A stretch of 64,000 nt of DNA from Trochalopteron elliotii. Taxonomy: Eukaryota > Chordata > Aves > Passeriformes > Leiothrichidae. Below, piece by piece: positions 10,946 to 22,185 of the stretch. The position numbers and the translations under genes were made by a program. Numbering within the stretch: position 1 is the first letter of the stretch; each line of letters begins with the position of its first letter. The notes under the pieces are model-generated. The model searched no databases, was not told the origin of the DNA, and saw only the letters and a program-made list of their open reading frames with translations. The stretch covers positions 5,156,981-5,220,980 of the forward strand of contig JANPWX010000033.1 in assembly GCA_024734555.1 (NCBI GenBank). Reading direction: 5' to 3'.

Positions 10946-12690
10946 GAGCAAGGCTGTGGTTCACTGGGGTCATGGTCTCCATCAGTCATTCTCCCAGCCT
11001 GTTGCTGGGTAAAAGCTTGGCTCCTTGGTTTATCAAAATGACTGTGCAGTAAAAGCCTCTTTGCCCAGACCTCCCCCCACCTCAAAAAAAAAGCTGTTTA
11101 CTGACTCAAAAAGCCTGAATTTCCCATTTCCATCCATGGGAGACTTTCAGTTGACTTCTCTCGGCACAGAAGGGAAAACAGAGGGTTTGGTGACTCAGGC
11201 ACGAACCTGAGATCTCTTCCTCTTGCTGATGCTGTTGGCAAATCTTTTAGGATTTAGCCAGGTTCATCCAGGGACCAAACACCACCATCCCTGTGCCACT
11301 GATAGGGCACAAGAGGATTCACCACTTGGCAAGAGTGAATTCCTAATTATGATGTGCCCAAGTTCCCCTCAGCTGTGAGATATAACGGTGCTCACCCTAT
11401 GTTGCACGATGGTGGAGAAGCTAATAGCTATTAATGCCAGAGAGATGCTTCCAGATCTCTAGATAAAAGGTGCTCAAGGAGGGAAAATTATTATCATCAT
11501 GGGCCAAAGAGCTACGGGGGATTCGAAATCTGTTTGTGTTTGTAGGATGTAACCACTAAGGAGGGAGAGACTGGGACAATGGAGCATGCACAGCACTAAT
11601 GGAATGAGCGTAGGAAAGAGGATATCTCTGGAGACCCTTAGAAACCATTTCCCAGTGGTAAGATCTACTTGGGTTGTTTGTTCTTCTTCCCAGATGAGAG
11701 CTGCAGTCGTGGACGCTTTTATCACTTACGAGCTGGACTAGATGGAGGCCAGAGAGTGCATTGTAGGGACGAGCCTGTGTGGCTCTCCAGTGGGTAGGTA
11801 CTGATTTATCCGGTCTCAGCTTCCATTTCTGGCTTTCAGAGCTGTGCTTTATAATAGGGGAACCTGGAATGGACATTTCATGCCTGTTTTTCAAGCTTAT
11901 GGGATGCAGGTTTGGCCTCTGGTAGAGATGCAAGGGCATGATGTGGGCATCTTGAGGCTACAGCAGAAGGGTTATTTGTGCCTTGGGATACAGTTTGGGC
12001 TGAGGTGTGGGTTTGGAGCGGCTCCATGGTAGCATGTGGTGGTTCCTTGAAGACATTTCACTTGGAGATTCACTTTTTCCAGCTGATTCACGTCCTTGTG
12101 CAAGCCCATTTCTTGCCATGGTGACAGCAAAGCTGGCTGAGGCTCTGCATGATAACGCGCCTGGTCCAGGCTAGAGGCTCCTAACAGGCTCTGAGCCCAG
12201 AGGGGCCAGGGACTGTACAAACACAGGTTGTTCCCTTGAGATTAAAACCCAGCTAGGCAAGCTGTTTGCAGTCTGTGGTTGGCAGTGCTGGGTACACTGC
12301 TGTGCAAAGCGTTGGGCAAGCAGGTGAGACACAGGCAGCATCCATCCTGGCTGCCCTGGAGTGTGCATCCTGCTTGCCCACAGATCCTCACTTCCATCCT
12401 GTCGCCTTCCCTTTGCTCCCTGAGACAGCCCCATTTTGTGCTCAGGGGGAGATGCAGCCTTTCTCACTGGAGACCTGCAGCACACCATGCTCTTTTTTTC
12501 CTCTCCTGTCTTTTTTTTTTTTTTCTCTCTCCTGGACACTTTACTTAGCTTCTTTCTTCCCTCTCATTTTCTCTACCATCAAATGAAAGCCATTCAGACC
12601 AAAACGGTTCAGTCTACTCTTTGTGTCTGGAAAACAGAACACCAAAGACAGCTGGACCTACCCGAGATGGCCACGGCCGTGGCAACAGTG
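10946..12690. other. Gene-free stretch
   Basis: Unique sequence with a smaller A+T-rich patch at 11320-11440 (CCTAATTATG, GCTAATAGCTATTAATGCC) and a T run at 12511-12524. A 12-base perfect palindrome, CCACGGCCGTGG, lies at 12671-12682. No gene recognised. Confidence 0.5.
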
Positions 12691-13690
12691 GCTCTTTGTT
12701 AGCGCTGTTGTCTCTGCCCCTATCTCCAGTGTCTGGGGCCCTGTCTCTTTAAAGCTTTAGTGTGCTGTGTCAAAGCCAACAGAGAGTTCAGCTTATTAAT
12801 GGATTCGCTAGGTTAATATCCCAACAGTTTGGTGTGGTGTGTTTTTTTTTTTTTCCACCAGCATAATTTAGAAAGAGGGGGAGGGGGAGAGAAAGATAAC
12901 CCAGACCCATTTCTGGGGAGGAGGGCACGGCATGGCTCATTGCTTTGGAGAAATGGAGCTGGAATGGTTGGTCGGGGCCACGAGAAGGTGGTGGCCCAGC
13001 CCTTCGCCTTCCTGTCTGTATGTACATCTCTCTCTATCTCCTTCTCCTGCGGGGTTCCCTGCATCAAAGCTTCTTCCAGTTCTTATGCTAATGAGGTGCA
13101 TTAATGCTTAATGACTGTGAACAGGCTTGTTTAATTGCACCTATCTGAGCAGGAGGCACGTTGCTGTATAAGAGGGAACGACCATGTAAGCAGCTGCATG
13201 CCCTCCTGGACAGTCTTAATTACATGTAAAACTGATGTGATCTAAACCACCAGGCTGGTGATTAGTTTAGTGAGGCAGGTGGTACTTTGCAATTCAGTGC
13301 CTCAGAAACTCTAGAGCAAGTGAGATCAGATTCTTTCGTAGGCTATGGAGGATAAGGCAAGCCCTGATCATCCTTGAATTTGATGTTGGGTGGGGACAAG
13401 CACGGCATAGTAGATTAATTTAATTAATTTATTGCAGTTAGTTTGCAAAGACATTATCCGCCAGCGTCTGTGCAGAATACTGAGCAGTCCCATTAATGCA
13501 ATGCTATTTTGCCTGTAAATCCTCTCCCCCCGCCCCTTACAGGAGGAATGAGCTGCAATGGTCTCAGCTTTCTGCAGCGTTATCTTGCGCTGGTTGAATG
13601 CAACTGATTGTCTGAACTACAAAGGGGCCCAGCTAGTGCAAAGCCATCCCTATTGGCACCAGACCTAGATTAATGACTCTGCATGCATTG
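12691..13690. promoter_or_regulatory. Cluster of possible conserved non-coding elements
   Basis: Three regulatory-looking blocks in series: 12700-12840 (AGCTTATTAATGGATTCGC), 13070-13260 (octamer ATGCTAAT at 13085-13092, then GCATTAATGCTTAATGACTG and TGTTTAATTGCACC) and 13400-13520 (TTAATTTAATTAATTTATTG, CCCATTAATGCAATG). Homeodomain- and POU-type cores are dense and there is no reading frame of interest. Regulatory role is inferred. Confidence 0.35.
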
Positions 13691-13929
13691 ACTTGGCTCC
13701 AAACTGGATTTCCCTAAAGCAGCTTGCTGCTGTCTGCACTCCCATATTCCCTAGCTGGGCTGGGATTGCTGGGCTGGTGAGACCCATGGATGGGAGCTTC
13801 AAGTGGGAAGGGTGTGGATTACAGGTGCACAGGTATGAAGGTACCTGTTATCGCCAGCCATCTGCTGCTCATCACCCAGCCTTGCTGCTTGGGGTTATTT
13901 GTTGTGCTTTTATTCACCAGAGGGGGGAT

Positions 13930-13957
13930 TTAAAAAATAAAAAAAATAAATAAAACA
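13930..13957. repeat. A-rich (AAAT)n-like run
   Basis: A short low-complexity stretch of A runs broken by single T residues. It could be the relic tail of a retroposed element, but no element body is recognisable next to it. Confidence 0.8.
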
Positions 13958-14061
13958 ACCTTTATTGAAATTGCTTTGGCAGGGGAGTAAACCAAATCCG
14001 GCAGGATTTTGGGGTTGTTTTCCCAGGATAAGTGTCTCCCAGCACACCCCTGCCCAAGTGG

Positions 14062-14486
14062 ATGCTCACATCTTCCCCATCCTCCACACTGCGCTCTTCC
14101 CCATCCCCACACTGAACCATTCTCTGTCCCCTCACCAGACCGTTCTCTGTCCCCACACTGAACCCTTTACCATTTGCACACCGGACCCTTCCCCATTTCC
14201 ACACTGGGCCATTCTCTGTCACCATTCCCTGTCCCCTCACTGGACCCTTCACCATCCCCACAATGGACTCTTCCCCATCCTCACACCTGACCCTTTCCTG
14301 TCCCCACACTGGATCCTTCGCTGTCCCCACACCAGACCCTTCCCCGTCCCCACACAAGACCCTTCCCCATCCCCACACTGGATCATTCCCCATCCCCACA
14401 CTAGATCATTTCCTGTCCCCACACTGGATCCTTTTCTGTCCTCACACCAGACCCCTCCCCATCCCCACACTGGACTCTTCCCTTGG
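14062..14486. repeat. 23-bp minisatellite
   Basis: About 18 degenerate tandem copies of a C-rich unit. The best-preserved neighbours read GATCATTCCCCATCCCCACA plus CTA, then GATCATTTCCTGTCCCCACA plus CTG, giving a 23-bp period. Sub-variants alternate CCCCATC with CTGTC in mid-unit. Because 23 is not a multiple of 3, the three frames cycle, and the open frames here on both strands (187 and 145 codons) are artefacts of the repeat. Length polymorphism is likely. Confidence 0.9.
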
Positions 14487-15804
14487 CTCGTCTCTCTCGG
14501 GTTCTTCCTCCCCGTAGCCGTCCCATGAACTCTCAGATCTCCCCTCTCCCTGCCCGCCCGGGCCCCAGCTGAGGCTCTTCCTGACGTTACTCCCACAACA
14601 ACCACTTCCTTCCCGTCCCGGCACCCCAGCTCCACAGCCATCCCTGCCCAGCCCCGGCCCCTCGCTATCTCCCCGATACCCCTCTCCTGCTCCTCTCCCT
14701 CCAGCCACCGCTGTTTATTTTGTAAAAGGACTTAAAGATTGTTTCTCCTGGAGTGAAGCCCATGGCGGAGCTGCTGGGTGAGGGGGTCACTCAGCGTCCC
14801 ACTTCCACCAAAGAAGTTTCCTCTTGGTGTCCACAACACCTGTGGGGTTTTGGGGTTAGAAAACCAGCATGTGGGACATGTTTTTAGCCAGCACTTCAGC
14901 ACCAGCTCCCCCAAAGGAAGTATCCCCCCAAACCCACCATGTTTCAGGCTCAGCAGGGAGGAAGGCCTGGTCATGTGGTGGGAAGCTGGCAGGGCAGGAG
15001 CTTGGGAAGAGGCAGGTGAGGTGTTGTGGTGGGGAATTGGAGTGCTGTGGTGTCTTCCCCAGCGTCTTTCTCCCAGTGGGCACATTTCCATGGCAGAAGT
15101 CTGGGCCATGGCTGGGACAGCAGCTGAGGAGAGGGGGTGGCAGAGGGAGGCACAAGATGGAGGCGAGTTTGAGGGGAGAAAGCAGGGACCTGCCTGGATT
15201 TTGGTGGGAGTTCTCCCTCCAAGTGAGATAGCCCTGCTCCAAGGGGCCGCAGCTGCCTGGCTCCCCATGAGAAGAACAAGCAGCTCCACTGCCATCTGCC
15301 CTCCCCTCGCCCACTCCAAGCTGGCTGTTCCCCCATTGTCCCACCAAGACATTTTGCTGTGCCATCACTTGGCCTTCGATGGCTTCGATTTTGGGTGGAA
15401 AGGCAGACTTTTCTTCTCAGAAAAGCCACCTTGAGCACAGCTCCGTGGTGGTGGCACCCCGAACATAGTGGTCTTGCTGCTGCCAGGGACTACCTGAGAC
15501 CTCGCTGCAGTGGCAGTGGCATGGCCACCCACAGTGCCACCCCTCTGAGTGGGACAAGCACCCTGAGACACGCCATCACTGTGAAATCAGGAGTGTTTTG
15601 CTCTCCTGAGAGATGCTGCGAAACCGGCGCCACGTCAGGGTGCATCCCCTGCGGGGGGGTTCAGCCTTGCCTCGTCTGTGGGCGAAACACCCTCGCACTG
15701 AACCCCCAGCCTGAGCAAAACCTTTTTTTAGCACTCCCCTATTTGCCAAGCGTACTTCCTTTCTTTTGATTCTTACCACCTACATACAGTCTGACTGCAA
15801 CGGC
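14487..15804. other. Gene-free stretch, open on both strands
   Basis: G+C-rich unique sequence. Frames of 218 codons (+, 14778-15434) and 206 codons (-, 14732-15352) overlap almost completely, and neither product resembles a known protein. The lack of stops reflects base composition. Confidence 0.55.
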
Positions 15805-15825
15805 AAAAAAAAAAAGGGGGGGGGG
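15805..15825. repeat. A11-G10 homopolymer junction
   Basis: Eleven A residues are followed directly by ten G residues, giving a purine-only tract. It is a likely site of sequencing or length variation. Confidence 0.9.
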
Positions 15826-15829
15826 AAGA

Positions 15830-16050
15830 ATTGCAACATTCAGTCGAAGGCTTTTCTGTCTAATGACGTTAAATTTATTAACCAAAACTCCAGCTGCACC
15901 AGGCTGGGATCTAATAATATTCAGGCTATGGAGACATCAAGTAGAAAGAAGCTTAAAGCCCTTTTTATTTCACAGTAAAACTGTCAGTAAATAACTGGAT
16001 TGTCTTGAGACTGAGAAAATGGGGATTTATCTTCCTGAACATGAAAAGTG
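15830..16050. promoter_or_regulatory. Possible conserved non-coding element
   Basis: Non-repetitive A+T-rich sequence with TCTAATGACGTTAAATTTAT near 15859, CTAATAATATTCAGG near 15912 and CAGTAAATAACTGG near 15984. No open frame of interest. Inferred from texture only. Confidence 0.3.
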
Positions 16051-16184
16051 TGCTTATTTTTTTTTATCAGCTTCAAAAAGCCCCAGCAACCTTGATTTTC
16101 CTTCCACACCGTTCTCAGCAGCTCTGCCAAGCCCCAAAACCACACAAATCAAGAGACAGGCTCTAAAGATATTTTTAATTAAAT

Positions 16185-16520
16185 TAATTCCTTTTCCTTC
16201 CTTCCCCATTTCTCCCTTGTCCCCTCCTCCATCCTCTCTTTCTCTCTCCCTGTGTCCCCAGCTAATGACTTCTAAGCACTGTGACATTTCAGCACTGGCT
16301 GTCACTAACACCACACCTCCATGCTGGTTATAAATTGGGCACAGAGACATAAAATTCCCTGCAGAAGGTCCCCATTTGATGATATTCTCCGAGGTAAATC
16401 TCCAATAGCTCCCTGTTTTCTTTAATAACGCTAATAGGCATAGATTAATTAAACTGTTATATTACTTCCTTCTTTCTACCAGCACCAGTTAGAAATCTTA
16501 TTACCTGCTCCTCTCCGCTT
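16185..16520 (+). other. Long pyrimidine tract with acceptor, then regulatory-looking block
   Basis: From 16189 to 16259 the sequence is almost all pyrimidine and ends in TGTGTCCCCAG (AG at 16260-16261), with ATTAATT-type branch-point candidates just upstream. This is a strong acceptor on the + strand. All frames after it soon stop (the longest at 16331-16333), so an exon here would be untranslated or a poison exon; a weak donor, CCGAG|GTAAAT, follows at 16393. From 16262 to 16520 the sequence is complex and A+T-rich (GATTAATTAAACTG near 16443), as in a conserved element. Confidence 0.25.
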
Positions 16521-17394
16521 GCCTTTTCCCCAAGGTGGTTATATTCCAACCAGTTACCAAGGTTTCTCAGAGCCTGTGGCACAAGGTGAAACGGCAGACA
16601 GCGTCTCCATGAGGCTGGATCCTGCTCCCAGCCCTTGGCTCCCAAATCCCACCGACCTCAACAGAGCCCAGGCGGGCATAACCGGGGTCAGGATTAAGCC
16701 CGGTTTGTCTGAAGAGGTTCTGTCTTGAAAGCAACAGCAGGGCTATTGTTAAGTCTGGATGCCCCCTCTAAAAGGGACCACAGCTGTAGGAAGGGGAATT
16801 GTATACATCCATCAACTCCTCCAGGGCCTCAGGATGTATTAGTTAAGATTGTGGGATAGCATGTCTCAGCTCCACTGAAGGGCTCCTTTGAATGACATGT
16901 TGGATATACTGTTGCACATCTGGCTGCTGTATTATTGAATTGCTCTATGGTTGCATTTTCCAGACCGCGGGAATGTGTTGGTTCAGGAGTGTGGGGGGGG
17001 GGGAGGATGAAGGGGACAACATGTGGGAAAATTAGAGGGATGCATCCCGCAGGGTGGGGTGGGTTTGGATGGAGCCGCGTGGTGGAGGCAGGGAGGGAGA
17101 GGGGAGGGGGAGAGAGGCAATGCTTTCACACAAAATGCCGTGTTGCCATTTGAAATCCACTCCAGAGCTTCCTGCTCTAATTAAATTTGTCACCATCGTT
17201 ACTATAATGCCTGCCATTCCTCCGGTGCTTTTTGTTCTCTGGGATCCCAAAACATGACAGAGGCAAGGGCAGATCCTCTGTGTTTCCTCTGCGGGAGCTT
17301 TTTCAGAGCAAAGCAGGGAAAATGCAGTTGTAGGAGGTGCCTTGGGGTGGGGGAGCACAGCCACTCCTGGTTTGGGGATGCTGGAGTGAGGGGC
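16521..17394. other. Gene-free stretch
   Basis: Unique sequence with an 11-base G run around 16992-17003 and purine-rich sequence to 17117. Nothing recognised. Confidence 0.55.
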
Positions 17395-17456
17395 ACTGAG
17401 CCCGAGGAGTCTGGGCAGCTCTTGATGGCCTTTTCCAACCTTAATTATTCTATAAG
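17395..17456 (+). mobile_element. CR1 retrotransposon fragment, 3' end
   Basis: The stretch CTTGATGGCCTTTTCCAACC followed by TTAATTATTCTATAA matches the terminal part of avian CR1 (consensus form: GATCTTTAAGGTCCCTTCCAACC...ATTCTATGATTCTATG) in sense orientation. Only the last roughly 60 bases are recognisable, with several substitutions, so this is an old and strongly truncated copy. The left boundary is uncertain. Confidence 0.6.
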
Positions 17457-17689
17457 GTGTCTCCTGGGACTGCTAATTTGCAGGAGCTTGGGTGAGTGCC
17501 CTGTTGAACCCAGGAGCCCTTCTTGGGCTCTCACTTGGCTCATCCTGTTCTTGGCCCCTCTGGACCTGCACGGAGGTCAGTGTCCCCACTGCCACCTATG
17601 CTCTTGGCACCACGTATGCCCACTGGCCACTGCCAGCCTGCCAGGAGATGCCTGGTACGGCTGCTCTGCGCTGCACTGGGGCAGGAGGA

Positions 17690-18250
17690 ATTCGCTAATT
17701 ACTCGCAGCTCTTAATATGGCCCCTAAACGCTGCCAGAGTGGCGTGAAGGGCTCAGAGCAGGAGACACAACCTGCTCCATCGTGTCTTCTGTGTCAGCTT
17801 GCAGCGAACTGAATGCAAAAAGGCTGTCTGAGCTGAAAACAGCAGAGCCCTTGGAAATTTAAAGGTGCAGAGCACAGAAAACAAAGGCATTTAAGCTGCT
17901 GAATATTCATCCTGGCGTCTGATCCTGCCGGGAGCAAAGCCTGCACAGCTCCTGTGAAAGCTGATGGGAGGGAACCTTGGTCTCAACCTCATCTTGGGCT
18001 CCAGCCCAAATCTGAGGGGGGAGAGCAAATTAGTCCTTAATGCACATATATCTTAGACTAAAACCTGATAAGGGAACTCTCCTATGTTAATTTACCTGAG
18101 TTATTTACTATACTGATTGCTGAAGGTACTCTGATTAGCGCATGAAATATTTCTATACCTTCGGTCTGATTAACCCATATCTGCAAAATAAATATTTGTC
18201 TCATTATAGTTATGCGATCGTGCAATCAAAGACCCTATCATAATAGGAAA
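17690..18250. promoter_or_regulatory. Possible conserved non-coding elements
   Basis: Two A+T-rich complex blocks. The first (17690-17960) has CGCTAATTACTCGCAGC near 17691 and GCTGAATATTCATCC near 17896. The second (18030-18250) has CCTATGTTAATTTACC near 18081, CTGATTAGCGCATGAAATAT near 18131 and GTCTGATTAACCC near 18164. No open frames of interest. Homeodomain-type cores are frequent. Conservation untested. Confidence 0.35.
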
Positions 18251-19125
18251 GGGAGAGAGTATCCATGTGGAAAAGGCAGGGAATGGCGACACAGAATGAG
18301 CAGGTTGGAGTGCTGGGAGATGAAGAGCAAGGGCATGGCTGCAGGGGGAGGCTCAGTGGTCCCAGCCCGCGGCTGGGGGGGTTGAAATGCCGGGGAGAAC
18401 ACAATTCTCCTCCCGTTTCACCGGCGCTAATTGGGACTAATTCCGTTTGACTCAGCAGCGTTGTGCCAGTCCCAGCGAGAGGAGGGTCAGACCTTGGGAA
18501 TCACAGGGGTGAGTCCCAGCAGGCTCCCAGCCTCCAGCTTTTTTGAAACAGAAGCAGGGAGTTCCCGGCAGCACGGTGCGTGTGCCAGTCTCCCAGACGA
18601 GCTCTTAAAATAGCCCAGCGCACCAGGCTGTGGCACTGGGGGAGAGCGCGGAGGATGAAGTGTTCCGTCTTCCTGGCCCAGATCCGGGGAGAGGAGGGGT
18701 TGGCAGCTCCCTGCCCAAGGCAAAGGTGGCTTACAGTGCCATTTGGGGATGAGGGCAGTTGTCACCTTTCGACCAGGTGGCAGGGAGCAAAGGAGTCACC
18801 AGCCAGCAATGCCGGCTCTGCCGAGCGTGCTGGACATCCTCCCTCAGCGATGGGAGCTGTAAGTCATCTGGAGGAGAGGATCCCCCCTCTGCCGTTACAA
18901 GGCTGTTTTGCATATGCTCCGTTAGGAAAAGAGGAGTTTTATTGTGGCTGTACAGAAGAGCTAAGTCAAGAGGTTGCTTTATGGCTCGTGGATCCCAGCG
19001 TGGAGAGGCAGGCGTCCCAGATGCAGCATATAGCAAAGCCTGGCAGCGGAATAGAGCACTGCTGCAGAGCAGAGCAGGGCTCAGAGAAAGAGCTGAAGTC
19101 ATTTTTCTTCTAAGGGCAGGGGGTA
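18251..19125. other. Gene-free stretch
   Basis: G+C-rich unique sequence carrying overlapping open frames of 120-180 codons on both strands, none recognised. No splice or promoter signals that stand out. Confidence 0.55.
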
Positions 19126-19415
19126 GTGGGGAGGAAATATGAAGGCAGCCCTGTTGCTAAGGAAATCTGCTCTTTGTACGGTCGTACATTTAGGTAATGC
19201 TAATGAAAGGCCATATAGTAGCGAGGTGCGGATGTCAGCACTGTGCACTCCTGGATATTTGATTAGCATTTCTTTGACTTTGCCTCCTCTAACAGAAATA
19301 CCTGAGTACATGGATATTAGGAAAACAAAATCCCCCTTCTCCTCTGCCAAGAGCCTGGTGTTACGCAGAGAAACGAGAAGCCTTACCAAAATATGACACT
19401 CCATAATGAACGTGT
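19126..19415. promoter_or_regulatory. Possible conserved non-coding element with paired octamers
   Basis: Complex block with GTTGCTAAGGAAA near 19152 (an RFX half-site-like sequence), octamer ATGCTAAT at 19197-19204 and a second octamer on the opposite strand, ATTAGCAT at 19262-19269. A 155-codon frame crosses it on the - strand but gives no known protein. A regulatory element is the better reading. Confidence 0.35.
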
Positions 19416-19726
19416 GTTTTTTTTCCCCCCGCACACACCCTGGAGAGGATGAGAGCAAACATGTGATGAGAACAGAAATAGTCACATCACTTAATGCATT
19501 GCTGGACGGTACCCAGCCGGCACGGCGATGAACCTGGCGTGAGACCCGAGAGCAGCAAACCAGCATAGCATCCCATTTAATGGCTGATGGCCCACAGATG
19601 TTTTAAACCTCAAGACTGCATCTCTCAGAGGTTTCCCTTTCGACTTGAGCATCAGTGGGCAGCTTTTGGAAGCAAAAGTTGCGGATGCTCTATCCAGGGA
19701 CCCAGCACATCTGTGGATTAGCTGGC

Positions 19727-19762
19727 GGGTGTGTGTGTGGGTGTGGGTGTGTGTGTGTGTGG
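19727..19762. repeat. (GT)n microsatellite, interrupted
   Basis: GT units with two GGG interruptions, about 36 bases in all. Confidence 0.9.
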
Positions 19763-20049
19763 CATCCGAGCCCAGATCTGGTGATCTGGCTTAGGAAGCA
19801 GGAGAGGACCCACACTGCTGCTACGGAGCACGAGCACCGTGTCCTGCTCTCAAGCGTTGCTGGAAGAATGAGTCAGCCTTTTCCCTTCTCATGGGGGTCG
19901 AGTGGCTGCTCCTGTCTGAGTGTCACTAATGAAAGCACCCAGGAATGGAAGGGCTCTGTGCTTGCATGGCGTGCTTGCAACAGTCTTAAAGACCAGCTGC
20001 TCTGCGTGAGACTTCCAGAGAGAGAGAGTGCTTGAATGAAGCCCTTATA

Positions 20050-20099
20050 TCTCTCTCTCTCTCTTCTTTTTTTTTTCTTTTTTTTTTTTTTTCTTTTTT
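20050..20099. repeat. (CT)n plus T-run tract
   Basis: A CT run (20050-20064) continues as an almost pure T tract with single C interruptions. It is followed by TTTTTTGCCACACAG, which resembles a splice acceptor, but nothing downstream supports an exon. Confidence 0.9.
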
Positions 20100-22185
20100 G
20101 CCACACAGTGCAGCGTGGGCTCTGTTCCTTCTCGCCTTTTGCTCTTGCTCCCTGGGGCAGCCTGCTGTGTCTCAGAGGCATGAGGAGTGAGTCCTCCTGG
20201 GAGTCCTCCAGCTAGTGTGAGGAATGGCCCCTCGGGGGATAAATCCAGCAGCGGGGCCCGAGGTGGCAGAGGCAGAGACATCCTGAGTGTCTCTCCTCGA
20301 TGACAGCAGCGCCTGGGATGGAGATTTGGAGGTTTGCACGCCTTCACTCCCTCCCTGCCAGCACCTGCCCCTCCCTTTTGCCGTTGTGCAACATCCCAAG
20401 GGCAATTACAGCAATGCTTACGTGGAGGAGTGATATTGGGAAAGTATTTAGTCATTTTAACTGTTCTGCTGGTGGCTCCCCTCCCTTAAGGTGGTTCCTA
20501 TTTATTCTTTTCCCTCTCCCAGCAATTCGTGGCAACTCTTGCTGCACCCTGTGGCCCAGTAACACTTTTTGGTTCATCCTTGGGCACTGAGGGCTCCTCT
20601 TGGCAAGGGGGAGTGGAAAAGCCACAATCCCATCCGATAATACTTTTCCTTTCCTTTCCTCATCCCTCCCCTGCTTACTACAGTGATTTTAAAGCTTCCG
20701 CCCCTTGACAGTGATGCAGGAGGCGAGGCCAGGGGGGATGATTTTGTAACCAAAAGTAAGAGGCAAGAGTCTGAAGAGCTTCTCCTGCTCTCAGAGGCTT
20801 CTGGACGCTTCTGAGTCTGCATCCCTGGAGTGATTTTCCCTGGGCCCAGTGTAAACAAGGCAATCCGTTATGGCAGTTTGAGCGTTACTCCACAAACACG
20901 CTGCTGGTCCCTGCCCCCACCGTGGGCTCCCTCTGCTCCTGCTCTTCCTCAGCATGGCACGGGGGTTATTTGGATGTTCATCCACATATGGGAGCCACCT
21001 CCAAGCACCCAAGGGTGACGAAGTCTCCAGCAGGAGCTGGAGTTGAGCCTGAACAGCCCCCACCACTCATTCTGCAAGACTGGGGAGTGTTCAGGGGAGT
21101 TTAGGGACACTGATGCACTTCCAGGGAGGGACGTGGAAGAGTCATGGGTATTGTTTATCCTAACAAGAGAGTGAAAAGAAGAGCCCTTGGTAAAAGGAGA
21201 TAAGCTCACGTGTGCATGAGAGCAGCACTAAAAAATACATGATTAAGGTTACAAAGTCAGGCTTGGAGCATGTAAGAAATCCTGGAATTAAGGACATCTG
21301 AGCAGCTTATGGCCGTGGAACACCGTGCATTCATTAGGGGACAGCCTTAACTCCGGTCTCAAGGTGTTTCCTCTGCAGTGTCTCTGCCTCAGGGAGTGTG
21401 TGGGATGGGTGGAGCCTGGTAAAAAGCAGCTCAGTGTCCAGTTTGTGACTGTCCCCCCAGTATTCTGTCAGCAGCCCCAGTGCCTCATTTGCTGTGCATT
21501 GTACAAATCCTGCTTGGAGGTCGAAATTGTTCCCTTCTGGACTTCCTAAAGTGCTGAGCCTGCTCTTGCCTCTGTCTTTCCCTTCCTTCCCTCTGTCCCG
21601 GCTCCATGCTGTTTGGTCTCTGGCAAGAGGGAATATCAGGATTTCCTCCACCAATAACCTTTTTGGGGAGGTCTAGCTTTGCCCTGGGACCCCAGAGCAG
21701 GAGGGAATACACTCTGCAGCTCCAGGAGGGCTGATGCAAGTGCAGCCCACATGCTTCACACTGCCAGCATTTGATTTTCCATCTGTTTTTTGTTTTGGTT
21801 CCATTAAAGGCAGAGAGGAGAGGTGGGTTTTGGTGTGAACCTCCTGTCTGTCTGCATGCAGTGTGTGGGACAAAGGCAGCTTAGCACGGAAAGCCCCAGA
21901 AGCACCCCAGGGAGTGGGCTGGGGGACTTAGAAGACATCATTTCTCCTGAAGCTGTGGGAAAAGTGTATATTTAGGACAAGCAGCCTTGCAGCCTGCTGT
22001 ATGTATTCACTGTCTGAGAGCTGAGCCAGCCAGAGCCTGGAGGGGACAGATGGAGGAATTAAGGACATCTCAGCTGGGCAGCAGGACCAAGGGATGCTTG
22101 CAGGGGAGCTGGCTCCCACACCTGAACCACTTTGGAGTCAAGGCTGGGAGTTACCAGAGCTTTTCTTAGCAAGAGAGCCCTCCAC
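20100..22185. other. Gene-free stretch
   Basis: Unique sequence, G+C-moderate. A small A+T-rich patch at 20400-20470 (GCAATTACAGCAATGC) could be regulatory. No gene, repeat or RNA recognised. Confidence 0.55.

Noticed and set aside
13914..13927. CTCF-like TCACCAGAGGGGGG
   Set aside because: About 11 of 14 core positions match but key C positions on the right are G; too weak without binding data.
13965..14528. 187-codon + strand frame with regular Pro/His repeats
   Set aside because: Entirely explained by the 23-bp minisatellite cycling through three frames.
14732..15434. Overlapping frames above 200 codons on both strands
   Set aside because: Two long frames on opposite strands over the same DNA, neither with a recognised domain; compositional.
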